Notes under the pieces: model-generated | Told to the model about the DNA's origin: nothing | The model's database searches: none | What the model saw: only the letters and a program-made list of their open reading frames with translations | Program-made: the position numbers and the translations under genes | Shown: positions 33,900-41,440 of the stretch, piece by piece | Numbering within the stretch: the first letter of the stretch is position 1 | Layout of the letters: every line of letters starts with the position of its first letter | Assembly (NCBI GenBank): GCA_965248635.1 | Contig: OZ252114.1 | Coordinates: 3,596,001 to 3,660,000 of the forward strand | DNA length: 64,000 bases | Direction: 5' to 3' | From: CBDAPI01 sp965248635 | GTDB lineage: Bacteria; Acidobacteriota; UBA6911; RPQK01; CBDAPI01

Positions 33900-34668
33900 C
33901 TTTTTTCTCCTCCGGCTCCCGCCGGGGGCTCTGAAGGAACACATCCCCCAGTACATCCGTGAAAGTGAAGAATCCTTTTTTTCCCTGGATCCACTCGGCT
34001 GCCAGCAGGGCGCCCAGAGCGAAGCCGCTGCGGTTGCGGGCTACGTGCTTCAACTCGACGGTGTCGGAGAGCGAATCGAAGCAGACGCTGTGGATACCCG
34101 GAATGCTTCCACCTCTGGAGGAGGTCACCTGCAATTGCTGCGGCGCAACAGGCCCCGGGGCGTTGTCGGTTCGGAGCTCACTCTTGCGTGCCACAGCTTT
34201 CATAAGGACTTCTGCCAGGGCAAGTGCCGTGCCGCTGGGACTGTCGACCTTTCCGCGGTGGTGGGTTTCGTGAACGAAGAGATCGTAGTCAACCAGATCG
34301 TCGAAGAGCCTTCCGGCCGCCTCCACAATCCTCAGAAAAACACTGACACCCAGGGAGAAGTTGGGCGCATAGACGACGGACATTCCCGATGCCAGCACCA
34401 GGTTCCTGATCTCATCGAGCTGCTCGTACCAGCCTGTCGTTCCGATCACGAGGGCAGCCTCTCCCTGGGCCAGCCTGCGGACGTGATCAATGACTGCCCC
34501 CGGATGCGAGAAGTCAATGAAGACATCAATACCCTGGCCCGGAGCGGCTTCGCTCAGTGCCCTGCTGCGGTCAAACGTCGAAATGATCCGGTGCCCTTTT
34601 TGAGGCGCCAGACGGGTGACCTCCCGACCCATCCGGCCACCTCCAATCAAGCCAATCCCAAGTCCCAT
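33865..34668 (-). CDS. dapB: 4-hydroxy-tetrahydrodipicolinate reductase
   Basis: 267 aa. Rossmann start GIGLIGGGRMGREVTRLA, then DVFIDFSHPGAV, VIGTTGWYEQLDEI, YAPNFSLGVSVFLRI, VHETHHRGKVDSPSGTAL (catalytic His/Lys) and VELKHVARNRSGFALGALLAAEWI. It reduces the DapA product with NAD(P)H. The Glu-rich tail past ~residue 250 (RREPEEKKDGI) overlaps dapD. It is the middle gene of dapA-dapB-dapD. Confidence 0.95.
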   Translation of the reverse strand: MGLGIGLIGGGRMGREVTRLAPQKGHRIISTFDRSRALSEAAPGQGIDVFIDFSHPGAVIDHVRRLAQGEAALVIGTTGWYEQLDEIRNLVLASGMSVVYAPNFSLGVSVFLRIVEAAGRLFDDLVDYDLFVHETHHRGKVDSPSGTALALAEVLMKAVARKSELRTDNAPGPVAPQQLQVTSSRGGSIPGIHSVCFDSLSDTVELKHVARNRSGFALGALLAAEWIQGKKGFFTFTDVLGDVFLQSPRREPEEKKDGICAELEGTN

Positions 34669-34732
34669 TTTCTTGTTTCCCTGCCCGAGCGGGTTCCATC
34701 CCGCGATCCGATCGCGACCTCAGAGGGTTCTC

Positions 34733-35626
34733 CTACACCTCTACGCTGCGACTCAGTAGACCATAGCTTTCCATCGCCTGCACCAGCCTCTCTGTATTCT
34801 CGGCAGACATGGGCGCCAGCGGGAGTCGCAGTTCTCCGACGTCCCTCCCCATCAGGCTGAGAGCTGTTTTAACCGGAATCGGATTCGTTTCGTAAAACAT
34901 GGCCTGGCAGAGGGGAAAGAGCTTCCCGTGCAACTCGGCTAGCCTGGCAAGATTCGATTCCCGGTACGCCTCCCACAGACTTCGCAGGTCACGCGGAACG
35001 ATATTTCCCACCACCGAGACGACCCCCACTCCACCCACGCTCAAAATGGGTACAAACAGCGAGTCATCGCCCGAGAAAACCCGTATCCGCTCTGCGCACC
35101 GGTTCACGATCTCTGAGACCTGGTTGAGATCCCCGCTGGCTTCCTTGATAGCAACGATGTTGTCGATGTGACTCAGCCGTTCCACTGTCGAGGGCGAGAT
35201 GTTGACCCCCGTCCTTCCCGGAACGTTGTAGATCATCAGGGGAAGATCCACAGCCCGGCAAACGGCCTCGAAGTGGCGATACAGGCCCTCCTGGGTCGGT
35301 TTGTTGTAATAGGGCGTGATGACCAGCGCCATATCTGCACCCAGCTGGCGCGCTTTTGTGGTCAATTCAATGGTTCGGGCCGTATTGTAGGTCCCGGTTC
35401 CGGCCACCACCGTGGCCTTCCCCTTGGCCTCTTCGATGACGATTTCGAAGAGGCGATAGATTTCCTCCCGCGAAAGAGTCGGAGACTCTCCAGTGGTGCC
35501 GCAGGAGACAATCCCCAGGCTACCGTTTTCTACCTGGAATCGAACCAGGTCCCGAAGGCATTCCTCATGCAGTCTTCCCTTCTGGAATGGGGTGACCAGG
35601 GCAGTAAAAGGACCTTCTAATCTCAT
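34733..35626 (-). CDS. dapA: 4-hydroxy-tetrahydrodipicolinate synthase
   Basis: 297 aa TIM-barrel aldolase. Motifs: ALVTPFQKGRLHEECLRDLV, SCGTTGESPTLSREE, MIYNVPGRTGVNISP (catalytic Tyr region) and IVAIKEASGDLNQVSEI (Schiff-base Lys). It condenses pyruvate with aspartate semialdehyde, the first committed step to lysine/DAP. It leads the dap operon; the 64-bp gap to dapB holds no other gene. Confidence 0.95.
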   Translation of the reverse strand: MRLEGPFTALVTPFQKGRLHEECLRDLVRFQVENGSLGIVSCGTTGESPTLSREEIYRLFEIVIEEAKGKATVVAGTGTYNTARTIELTTKARQLGADMALVITPYYNKPTQEGLYRHFEAVCRAVDLPLMIYNVPGRTGVNISPSTVERLSHIDNIVAIKEASGDLNQVSEIVNRCAERIRVFSGDDSLFVPILSVGGVGVVSVVGNIVPRDLRSLWEAYRESNLARLAELHGKLFPLCQAMFYETNPIPVKTALSLMGRDVGELRLPLAPMSAENTERLVQAMESYGLLSRSVEV

Positions 35627-35792
35627 GGTTGCCCCCTGAAAACGGGTTGAAGCGGGATGTTGGGGTTACTTCTTTGGCGACAGACGCTTGAGATGCACAC
35701 AACACTTCGAATAAGATTCTTCGCGCATTCCACTTCTTGAGACACACCCCGGCGGGTTATTGTTCCTTGAACGACGGAGCGATTCGTCGAAC
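35627..35792. other. Divergent spacer upstream of dapA
   Basis: 166 bp between dapA and the next plus-strand frames. It should contain the dapA promoter on the minus strand. I see no convincing gene, riboswitch or terminator, and in particular no lysine-riboswitch-like fold. Confidence 0.4.
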
Positions 35793-36012
35793 CATGGGCT
35801 TCTTCTCCTTCTTCAAAGATTCTAGGAGACCAGTCGGCTCAGGGCTACCCAAAGGGGATCGAGTAGACTTTCTCCGATCCTCAGTCCTGCGTCAAGGGGT
35901 TCTGCCGGCTGGTCGGTTCCGATCCGATAGTTCTTCCCCTTTTGACAACCGGATCCATGGGAAATATCCGGTTTTGTGGAGACGGTCACAGGACAACCCG
36001 GGCGGTGGGTGA
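35793..36012 (+). CDS. Small hypothetical protein
   Basis: 72 codons from an ATG at 35793 (MGFFSFFKDSRRPVGSGLPKGD...) to TGA 36010. The first dozen residues look protein-like, but I see no recognised domain and no strong ribosome site. The stop overlaps a possible GTG start (36005) of the following membrane-protein frame. It could be a real two-gene unit or a frameshifted N-terminus. Confidence 0.3.
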
Positions 36013-36370
36013 AACACTTGGCAAGATGCTGATCTATCGGATCTTCTTCATTGCGTTCGGCCTCTCGATGCCCATCATAGCGCTCTTGGTCGGGGGACGC
36101 CTGATGTGGTGCATGTTTCAGCTGGCTCGAATTTCTCGCTACCTGTTGGCCGCTGTTTCCGCTCTCGCCGTCCTGTTCCTGGGTGGCCTGCTGTTCATGG
36201 TGGGATTCTATTGGTTCGAATATGACATTGCCCAGACAAGCAAGAAAATCTGGACCGATTTGCGCATGGACCTTTTCACGGGCGTACCTTTCTATGGGGC
36301 AACTTTCGCCCTGTGGCGCCTGGGGGGCCTGCTGCAGTCCGTGGTCAAGGCTCACTCGTTGAAAATCTGA
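36005..36370 (+). CDS. Small membrane protein of unknown function
   Basis: About 115-121 aa; start uncertain (GTG 36005 or ATG 36026, MLIYRIFFIAFGL). Two strong membrane helices (YRIFFIAFGLSMPIIALLV and YLLAAVSALAVLFLGGLLFM) are followed by an amphipathic C-terminus (FEYDIAQTSKKIWTDLRMDL). The opposite strand shows a long Gln/His-rich frame, an artefact of this hydrophobic coding. I do not recognise the family. Confidence 0.5.
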   Translation: MGETLGKMLIYRIFFIAFGLSMPIIALLVGGRLMWCMFQLARISRYLLAAVSALAVLFLGGLLFMVGFYWFEYDIAQTSKKIWTDLRMDLFTGVPFYGATFALWRLGGLLQSVVKAHSLKI

Positions 36371-36487
36371 GGCCTGTTGCTGTCTCCCTCCTCGAAACAA
36401 TGAACCTTCCCTCCATACACCTTGATCCGGGTGAGGGGGCTGGCTGGTGCTGCTACACTGAACTGCACGTAGAAGGACGTTGACCTT

Positions 36488-36748
36488 ATGGCCTACTACC
36501 TGGTCACTGCAAAACCGAAGCCGGACCGTTTGCCCAATCTGCTCCGAAACCTCCAGGAGAGGGCGTATTTCACGATGCGGCCCTTCGGGAGGTCCCTGAC
36601 CTACTCCCTGGAAAACGCCAGGCTTCGAGATGACGGCTATGCCGTATGGGAGGAAGAGGACTACTGCTCTCCACCCCTGGCTCAGGAACGAGCCGCGGCA
36701 CTGGATGAGTTCTTTGATGAGCTAGCCCGGATTATGCAGGAGATCTAA
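36488..36748 (+). CDS. Small conserved-looking protein with C-terminus replaced by IS1380 sequence
   Basis: 86 aa, MAYYLVTAKPKPDRLPNLLRNL..., acidic, with no signal or membrane helix. RBS-like GAAGGACG precedes ATG 36488. Codons after 36721 (ELARIMQEI and stop) lie inside the IS1380 left end; the identical bases recur at the second copy (63691 on). Joining the two IS flanks would instead give a reading ending ...DERSQWWRGERDGPT and a stop, probably the ancestral C-terminus. Function unknown. Confidence 0.6.
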   Translation: MAYYLVTAKPKPDRLPNLLRNLQERAYFTMRPFGRSLTYSLENARLRDDGYAVWEEEDYCSPPLAQERAAALDEFFDELARIMQEI

Positions 36749-36778
36749 ATTCAAGTGAGATTTGGGCCCAGAAAAAAG

Positions 36779-36839
36779 GCCGTAGCTCTCTGATATAAAA
36801 GGGTTTAGAGAAACAAAGACCCTAAACAGGAGCTACGGC
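36779..36839 (+). promoter_or_regulatory. Leader hairpin that can mask the transposase ribosome site
   Basis: GCCGTAGCTC (36779-36788) pairs perfectly with GAGCTACGGC (36830-36839). The Shine-Dalgarno AGGAG (36828-36832) is partly inside the stem and the ATG follows at 36841. A TATAAA at 36793-36798 inside the loop could be a -10 box giving a transcript lacking the left arm. Read-through RNA from outside would be folded and poorly translated. The same structure is in copy 2. Confidence 0.6.
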
Positions 36840-36840
36840 A

Positions 36841-38178
36841 ATGTCAAAAACAGTCTGCCAGAATACCCTGCCATTTCATAGCCACAGAAACATCACGGCT
36901 CGTTTTGATGGGGGGAGCCTCACTTCCGACGCAGGATGGTTGTTGTTTGGATCGCTGGATCGTCAACATCGATTGTGCGAGGGCTTCAGTTCCTGTATTT
37001 CGGAAAGTCGAGACCAACGCTACATTCGTCATGACCTGTTGAAGTTGATCCGACAACGAGTCTTGCAGATCGTGGCCGGCTACGAAGACTGTAACGACGC
37101 CGATACGCTGCGCTCGGATCCGATGCTCAAGACAGTCTGTGATCAGTTGCCCGAGAGCGATCCCGACTTGGCCACCCAGCCGACTTTCTCCCGTTTGGAG
37201 AACTCCGTCACCAAGAAGGATCTGATACGTCTGAGCCGGTGGCTGCTAGGCCGTTATGTGCGCTCCCTGAAGAAGAGACGCCCCAGCAAGATCATCCTGG
37301 ATCTGGACAGTACCGATGACCACACTCACGGCCAACAGGAGTTCTCCTTCTACCACGGGTATTACCGAAACCACATTCTGCATCCTTTGCTGATCTTCGA
37401 TGCCGCCACGGGAGACCTGGTGTGTGCCATGTTGAGACCTGGCAACAAGGGGGCTGCCTCTCACATCGTGCCCGTTTTGAAGCGCGTCGTGGAGGCCATC
37501 CGACAAGGAGTGGGGACGGATGTCGAGATTGAGATTCGGGCCGACAGCGGCTTTGCCACGCCTCGGCTCTACGAGTTCTGTGAAGGTGAAGAGAATAAAC
37601 TCCAATATGTCATTGGGTTAAGTCGAAACCCTCGCCTGCAGCGAGTGGTCGAGCCGCTGCTGGATTCGACTCGGCTGAGGTTCGTTGAGCTGGAGGAAAA
37701 ACAGCGTCAGTTTGACGAGTTTCTTTATCGAGCCCACAGCTGGGATCGATCCCGTCGCGTCATTGTCAAAGTGGAGGTCGATCAGCGTGGGATCAACCGT
37801 CGCTTTGTAGTCACCAACCGGGACGATCTCTGCTCCCAATCACTTTATGACCACTACACAAACCGAGGGCAGACCGAGAACTTCATCAAGGCCTTCAAGA
37901 ATCATCTGAGCATGGACCGACTCAGCTGTCATCGATTCCTGGCCAATCAGTTTCGACTCCTCCTGCATGCACTGGCTTACCAGATGTTCGTGCGCCTGCG
38001 CGACTATCTGCACGGAACCCCCTGGCACAAGCTCGAAATCGAAACCTTACGTCGTCGGGTCCTCAAGATTGGGGCCCGGATCCGACAAACCACTCGACGC
38101 ATCTGGGTCCATCTTTCCTCAGCCTTCCCCGAACAACCCCTCTTCCACCTCGTCTTGAGTCGCCTCAACTCCAGCTAG
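36841..38178 (+). CDS. IS1380-family transposase
   Basis: 445 aa. The DDE core is recognisable: first Asp in KIILDLDSTDDHTHGQQEF (~residue 155), second in EIRADSGFATPRLYEFCE (~residue 240), and the YxxRGQTENFIKAFKNHL motif with catalytic Glu (~residue 345). N-terminus SLTSDAGWLLFGSLDRQH and middle FSRLENSV are typical of the family. Length is full, with no frameshift. Expression is probably limited by the leader hairpin. Confidence 0.95.
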   Translation: MSKTVCQNTLPFHSHRNITARFDGGSLTSDAGWLLFGSLDRQHRLCEGFSSCISESRDQRYIRHDLLKLIRQRVLQIVAGYEDCNDADTLRSDPMLKTVCDQLPESDPDLATQPTFSRLENSVTKKDLIRLSRWLLGRYVRSLKKRRPSKIILDLDSTDDHTHGQQEFSFYHGYYRNHILHPLLIFDAATGDLVCAMLRPGNKGAASHIVPVLKRVVEAIRQGVGTDVEIEIRADSGFATPRLYEFCEGEENKLQYVIGLSRNPRLQRVVEPLLDSTRLRFVELEEKQRQFDEFLYRAHSWDRSRRVIVKVEVDQRGINRRFVVTNRDDLCSQSLYDHYTNRGQTENFIKAFKNHLSMDRLSCHRFLANQFRLLLHALAYQMFVRLRDYLHGTPWHKLEIETLRRRVLKIGARIRQTTRRIWVHLSSAFPEQPLFHLVLSRLNSS

Positions 38179-38381
38179 CCTCTCCCAGCTCCCCAAAAAA
38201 CCGCTTCCTACACATATCGAGGCCCAGATCTGTCTGAAATTCACTCCCCCAAGCATTTCAACCCCCTCGCCAACCGATATTCTTCGCAAATCCGCCTGTC
38301 ACACCTGCCCGCTTCCGAGTTGGGCCACTTCTCGAGTCGTTTTTCAACACTGGACTACGGTTCTTGCATAATCCGGGCTAG

Positions 38382-38628
38382 AGGTCACAGTGGTGGAGAG
38401 GGGAGAGGGATGGGCCGACCTAGGGGAGCTTCCACGGTTGTTCCCCCAGCTGCCAGGCCGGTCTTTTTCTTAAGCAACGCGCCGCAGGCTACTGTCCTCA
38501 CTTTGAGGTTGTGAACGCAATCTGCCGGACGTATTATCTGGAAAGAAAGACAGAAAGTGGACTTATCTGGGAAACCACATAAACAGTCAAGCGGCGTCGG
38601 CTTTCCTGGACACTAAAGGAGTAACCCA
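38382..38628. other. Spacer between IS1380 copy 1 and the decarboxylase-like gene
   Basis: 247 bp. It begins with the right-hand flank of the IS (continuation of the interrupted small gene, stop near 38422) and ends with the AAGGAG ribosome site at 38617-38622. No gene is supported. Confidence 0.4.
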
Positions 38629-39039
38629 ATGGCTACCGTAAACATGATCGATTACCAGGATGCAATCCCAGCAGTGCGTGAAGTTTACGATGACATCATG
38701 ACGACGCGGGAAGTCGACTGGATCAACAACTTCTGGAAAGTGCTAGCGGTTCAGCCGGAGCTCTTGCAGCGAACCTGGGATGGGGTCAAAGAGGCGATGG
38801 CGCCCGGAGCAATCGATCCCCTCACCAAAGAGATGATTTACGTGGCAGTGAGTGTCACTAATGGGTGCAGGTATTGCATCAACAGCCATACCGCTGCGGC
38901 ACGAAGAAAGGGTATGAGCGACGAGATGCTGTCCGAATTGATGGCAGTCGTCGGAATGGCAAACCAGACCAATTCGCTGGCCAATGGCTTCCAGATAGAG
39001 GTCGACCAAGCCTTTCGACATGGTGGCCGCGATTCCTGA
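38629..39039 (+). CDS. Carboxymuconolactone decarboxylase / AhpD-like protein
   Basis: 136 aa, with AAGGAG upstream. The CMD domain spans ~40-110 with VSVTNGCRYCINSHTAAARRKGMSDEMLSEL, i.e. the C-x2-C-x3-H AhpD-like redox motif. It could act as an alkylhydroperoxidase-type antioxidant or a decarboxylase; the Cys pair favours peroxidase-like chemistry. The last codons run into the truncated DUF3604 fragment, so this gene marks one edge of a rearrangement. Confidence 0.85.
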   Translation: MATVNMIDYQDAIPAVREVYDDIMTTREVDWINNFWKVLAVQPELLQRTWDGVKEAMAPGAIDPLTKEMIYVAVSVTNGCRYCINSHTAAARRKGMSDEMLSELMAVVGMANQTNSLANGFQIEVDQAFRHGGRDS

Positions 39040-39520
39040 CCGACCTGGGCTCAATTCGGCCTCTGGCGGTCCAACTGGAAGAGATTTCGGATTCGGTACC
39101 GGCGGGCAGGTGGCGGCTCTCAAGGATGCGATGAGCGGAAACCTCGATCGGATCCAGATCGTCAAGGGGTGGCTGGACTCTTCCGGCGAGCTGCATAAGA
39201 GAGTCTACGACGTCGTGTGGTCGGGGGATCGGAAGCCCGGCTCGGACGGCAAGCTGCCGCCGGTCGGCAACACCGTGGACACGAGGACCGCGACCTGGTC
39301 CAACTCAATCGGGTCCCCGGAGCTCATCGCCGTCTGGACGGACCCCCACTTCGATCCCGCGCAGCGGGCGGTTTACTACGCGCGTGTGATCGAGATCCCG
39401 ACGCCGACCTGGGTCGCGTATGACGCCCGGCACTACGGGCTGAAGATTCCGGACGACGTGCCCCTCGATCACCAGGAGCGAGCGTACACCTCACCGATCT
39501 GGTACGCGCCTTCGAGGTGA
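39020..39520 (+). pseudogene. C-terminal fragment of a DUF3604 protein (5' end lost)
   Basis: Open frame whose first ~25 codons are unrelated. From about 39105 it reads AALKDAMSGNLDRIQIVKGW, then VYDVVWSGDRKP, PPVGNTVDTRTATW, ELIAVWTDPHFDPAQRAVYYARVIEIPTP and QERAYTSPIWYAPSR, the conserved C-terminal region of large (~600 aa) DUF3604 proteins. Only about 140 residues remain, so it is a remnant. Its natural partner, a peptidyl-prolyl isomerase gene, follows 13 bp later and is also truncated. Confidence 0.8.
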
Positions 39521-39533
39521 GAAAGACCTGACC

Positions 39534-39890
39534 ATGAAGCTTCTGCGTGAGCCTCTCGTCCACTTCTTCCTCCTGGGTGCCGGGATCTTTCTACTATCGG
39601 CGCTGGTTAGCGAATCAGGGGAAAACCGGCCCGGTGAGATCGTGGCTACCCCCGGTCAGGTCGAACGTCTGGCGGAGACCTGGCAGCGGACGTGGCAGCG
39701 ACCGCCCACACGAGCCGAGCTGGAAGGGTTGGTCGAGCACCTCCTCGGGCATGTCTCGCTGAAAACCACGCAGAAGTACTTCGTTGGCGGAGCGGTCTTC
39801 GACGCCGTCCGAAAAGCGCAGGAACGAGCAGCGGTCGGCAACGGACGTGGCAATTTTTTGGCATCAGAACGAAATCGGCAGGTGGGGTAG
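39534..39890 (+). pseudogene. Chimeric ORF: peptidyl-prolyl isomerase N-terminus fused to tyrosine-integrase C-terminus
   Basis: 118 codons. Residues 1-~68 (MKLLREPLVHFFLLGAGIFL, GEIVATPGQVERLAETW, RPPTRAELEGLVE) match the membrane-anchored N-terminus of parvulin-type isomerases found next to DUF3604 genes. From ~residue 69 the text becomes HLLGHVSLKTTQKYF, the box-II His/Gly-His...Tyr end of phage integrases, followed by a short basic tail. The join is in frame near 39735. It looks like a deletion scar at an integration site; a functional product is unlikely. Confidence 0.75.
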
Positions 39891-39925
39891 GAATGGAGGC
39901 GTCGCCGTAAGTTATAGAAAACAAA

Positions 39926-39971
39926 TGGCGCGCCCGGCAGGATTCGAACCTGCGACCTACGGTTTCGTAGA
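39926..39971 (-). other. 3' half of tRNA-Arg(ACG): prophage attachment-site remnant
   Basis: On the minus strand the 46 bp run from the anticodon loop (TCTACGAAAC, anticodon ACG) through the variable region, T arm (GCAGG-TTCGAAT-CCTGC) and acceptor 3' strand CGGGCGC to G-CCA. The 5' half (GCGCCCG..., D arm) is absent; bases beyond 39971 do not pair as a tRNA. A 3' tRNA fragment beginning in the anticodon loop is what integration by a tyrosine recombinase leaves at one junction. I saw no second copy elsewhere in the window. Confidence 0.82.
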
Positions 39972-40259
39972 TCGTTACAGCCCTTCCCCGATCTCCTAGC
40001 AGGTCAACACTTTCCCGATTTTTCAATACCTTGCGATTGTCATTCTCTGGGGGGGTTAACTCGAAAATCCCCGGAAAACGTCAGTAAAACGTCAGTAAAT
40101 TTCCGTCCCATCAACCCAAGGGCGGAGCGTCCGATTCCGGGGAGGAAAAACTTGCCCAGCCGACTTGACCAGCAGCCCGCATGGAGAGCCGGTGTTTTTC
40201 TCCTAGTGGCGACCCCATCACCCAAAACCAAGATGTAAGAACCAAAAGGAGTAAAAAAA
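39972..40259. other. Prophage left non-coding region
   Basis: About 290 bp between the tRNA fragment and the first phage gene. It holds a tandem 11-bp repeat (40075-40099) and the ribosome site AAGGAG at 40245-40250. No gene is supported. Confidence 0.45.
40075..40099. repeat. Tandem 11-bp repeat, possible integrase arm-type sites
   Basis: AAAACGTCAGT occurs twice in direct tandem (40075-40085, 40086-40096), followed by AAA. It lies ~105 bp from the tRNA-derived core, the distance and layout of arm-binding sites of lambda-type integrases. Confidence 0.5.
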
Positions 40260-40661
40260 ATGAGCGAGCAAGTATTTGACAGCCTTACAGACGAGGCCTT
40301 TGAGCAACTGGTAGGGACATCTCCCTGGCACGGACAGCCGTGGGCGTGGAACGGCGAGATTGATCTGTACATCCATCAGATATCCGGAGTCCTGGACATG
40401 ACGTATGTGATCGGCGGTGTGAAGAAGAAGATCCCGGTGATTCAGACTGATTCGGCGGGGACGGTGAAAGTTTCTCCCGCTGAGATGAGAGACGTTCAAC
40501 TCTCTGGCGATGTGCGGTTGCAAGTGAAGAAGTCTGAAAAGGACGGTCCTGAGAAGGCGATGTGGATGATGCTGGGCGACGGAGCTGCCATCTTTGGTAA
40601 GAGGATGGTGCAGCACCAGCCGTCAGCGGGACCGGAAGGCACTGTTTCTGAGACGCCTTAG
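40260..40661 (+). CDS. Hypothetical phage protein
   Basis: 133 aa from ATG 40260, RBS AAGGAG. Acidic N-terminus (MSEQVFDSLTDEAFEQLVG), then a beta-rich segment (LDMTYVIGGVKKKIPVIQ), no signal peptide or membrane helix. First gene of the prophage left arm, presumably early-expressed. I do not recognise a family. Confidence 0.6.
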   Translation: MSEQVFDSLTDEAFEQLVGTSPWHGQPWAWNGEIDLYIHQISGVLDMTYVIGGVKKKIPVIQTDSAGTVKVSPAEMRDVQLSGDVRLQVKKSEKDGPEKAMWMMLGDGAAIFGKRMVQHQPSAGPEGTVSETP

Positions 40662-40735
40662 CGGATGAGTTCTTCCGCCCGCCTGTCGATGGCGTTGTTC
40701 CCAAACCCGCCACACTAGAGCAAGCCTACACCGAC

Positions 40736-40924
40736 ATGGATGCGGTCAAATGGTGGACCGGAGGGCAGACTGAGGGGGCTATGGGTACGACCGACCGCTT
40801 CTACGGGCCCGTCTCAGGCCACAAAGCCTGGAAAGACAACCCTGGCCTGGTAGAGGAGCGGAAGTACTCCTGGGGAAACCCCTGGTTCGGAAGCGATCTC
40901 GCCGCTCGGAAGTTTCGTCATTGA
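40736..40924 (+). CDS. Small hypothetical phage protein
   Basis: 62 aa (MDAVKWWTGGQTEGAMG...). The frame is open upstream to about 40655 (FFRPPVDGVVPKPATLEQAY) without a standard start, so the true N-terminus may lie upstream or the frame may have been joined to the previous gene. Trp/Gly-rich, no domain recognised. Confidence 0.4.
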   Translation: MDAVKWWTGGQTEGAMGTTDRFYGPVSGHKAWKDNPGLVEERKYSWGNPWFGSDLAARKFRH

Positions 40925-40934
40925 TCTAGGGCGT

Positions 40935-41240
40935 GTGACTGCCGTGAAGAAGATGGGGAATGCTTTCGATTGGACAGACGATCAGGTCAACGGTGAGCAT
41001 CAGTTCCCCACCCTGCTGGACATGGTAGTTTCTCTCGCCTACGCACCCGGCAAAGGACGACCAGAGGAGTACGATCCGATGCGGGCGTGGACCGATGAAC
41101 AGCTGCAGGCAGCCCTCGATCTGGAGGCTAAGTACAAGGGCCAGAAGGCCGCGGAATCTCTGCCTGCGATAGTGGGGAACCTTGCAACCAAGGAAGACCT
41201 GGACGCACAGACCAAAGAGATCGTATCGGCTTTGAAGTGA
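40935..41240 (+). CDS. Hypothetical phage protein
   Basis: 101 aa from GTG 40935. MTAVKKMGNAFDWTDDQVNGE then a helical C-terminus (LQAALDLEAKYKGQKAAESLPAIV, TKEDLDAQTKEIVSAL). Acidic, soluble. It ends one base into the start of the next small gene (TGATG). Function unknown. Confidence 0.55.
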   Translation: MTAVKKMGNAFDWTDDQVNGEHQFPTLLDMVVSLAYAPGKGRPEEYDPMRAWTDEQLQAALDLEAKYKGQKAAESLPAIVGNLATKEDLDAQTKEIVSALK

Positions 41241-41407
41241 TGCCCAAACACAAAAAGCGGGATTCAAAGACCAAGTCCCGCAAGCAAACGGGATTCCTGC
41301 TTCGCAAAGGCAGCCCCCTGTCATCCCTAATGTTTCGCCGGGTAAACGTTGTGGACGGGGTGCCGGGTTGGAGTAACCAGGAGAGTGGAGATGTATCGGA
41401 CGATTGA
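41240..41407 (+). CDS. Small basic phage protein
   Basis: 55 aa from ATG 41240, overlapping the previous stop by one base. The N-terminus is strongly basic (MPKHKKRDSKTKSRKQTGF), followed by a neutral-acidic tail (SNQESGDVSDD). The coupled start argues for reality. A nucleic-acid-binding role is possible but unproven. Confidence 0.45.
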   Translation: MPKHKKRDSKTKSRKQTGFLLRKGSPLSSLMFRRVNVVDGVPGWSNQESGDVSDD

Positions 41408-41440
41408 CGCTTCACTTTTCGAACTGGTGGGGCTCACCAC

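Larger units (their letters stand above)
36722..38381 (+). mobile_element. IS1380-family insertion sequence, copy 1 (about 1660 bp)
   Basis: Left end CTAGCCCGGATTATGCA at 36722 is matched by its complement TGCATAATCCGGGCTAG ending at 38381, a 17-bp perfect terminal inverted repeat. One transposase gene fills the element. A direct target duplication is not evident (left flank GATGAG, right flank AGGTCA), so the flanks may have been rearranged. The first 310 bp are identical to the element at 63691-64000. Confidence 0.9.

Noticed and set aside
35822..36400. 192-codon Gln/His-rich ORF on the minus strand
   Set aside because: Its composition is the complement of a hydrophobic membrane protein on the plus strand; no domain or ribosome site.
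36722..38381. Exact target duplication for IS1380 copy 1
   Set aside because: Left flank GATGAG and right flank AGGTCA do not match at 4-6 bp; only a weak GAG similarity if the end is moved one base.
39784..39999. Small ORF encoding MARPAGFEPATYGFVDRYSPS
   Set aside because: This is the well-known artefact of translating the antisense of a tRNA 3' half; the segment is the att/tRNA-Arg fragment.
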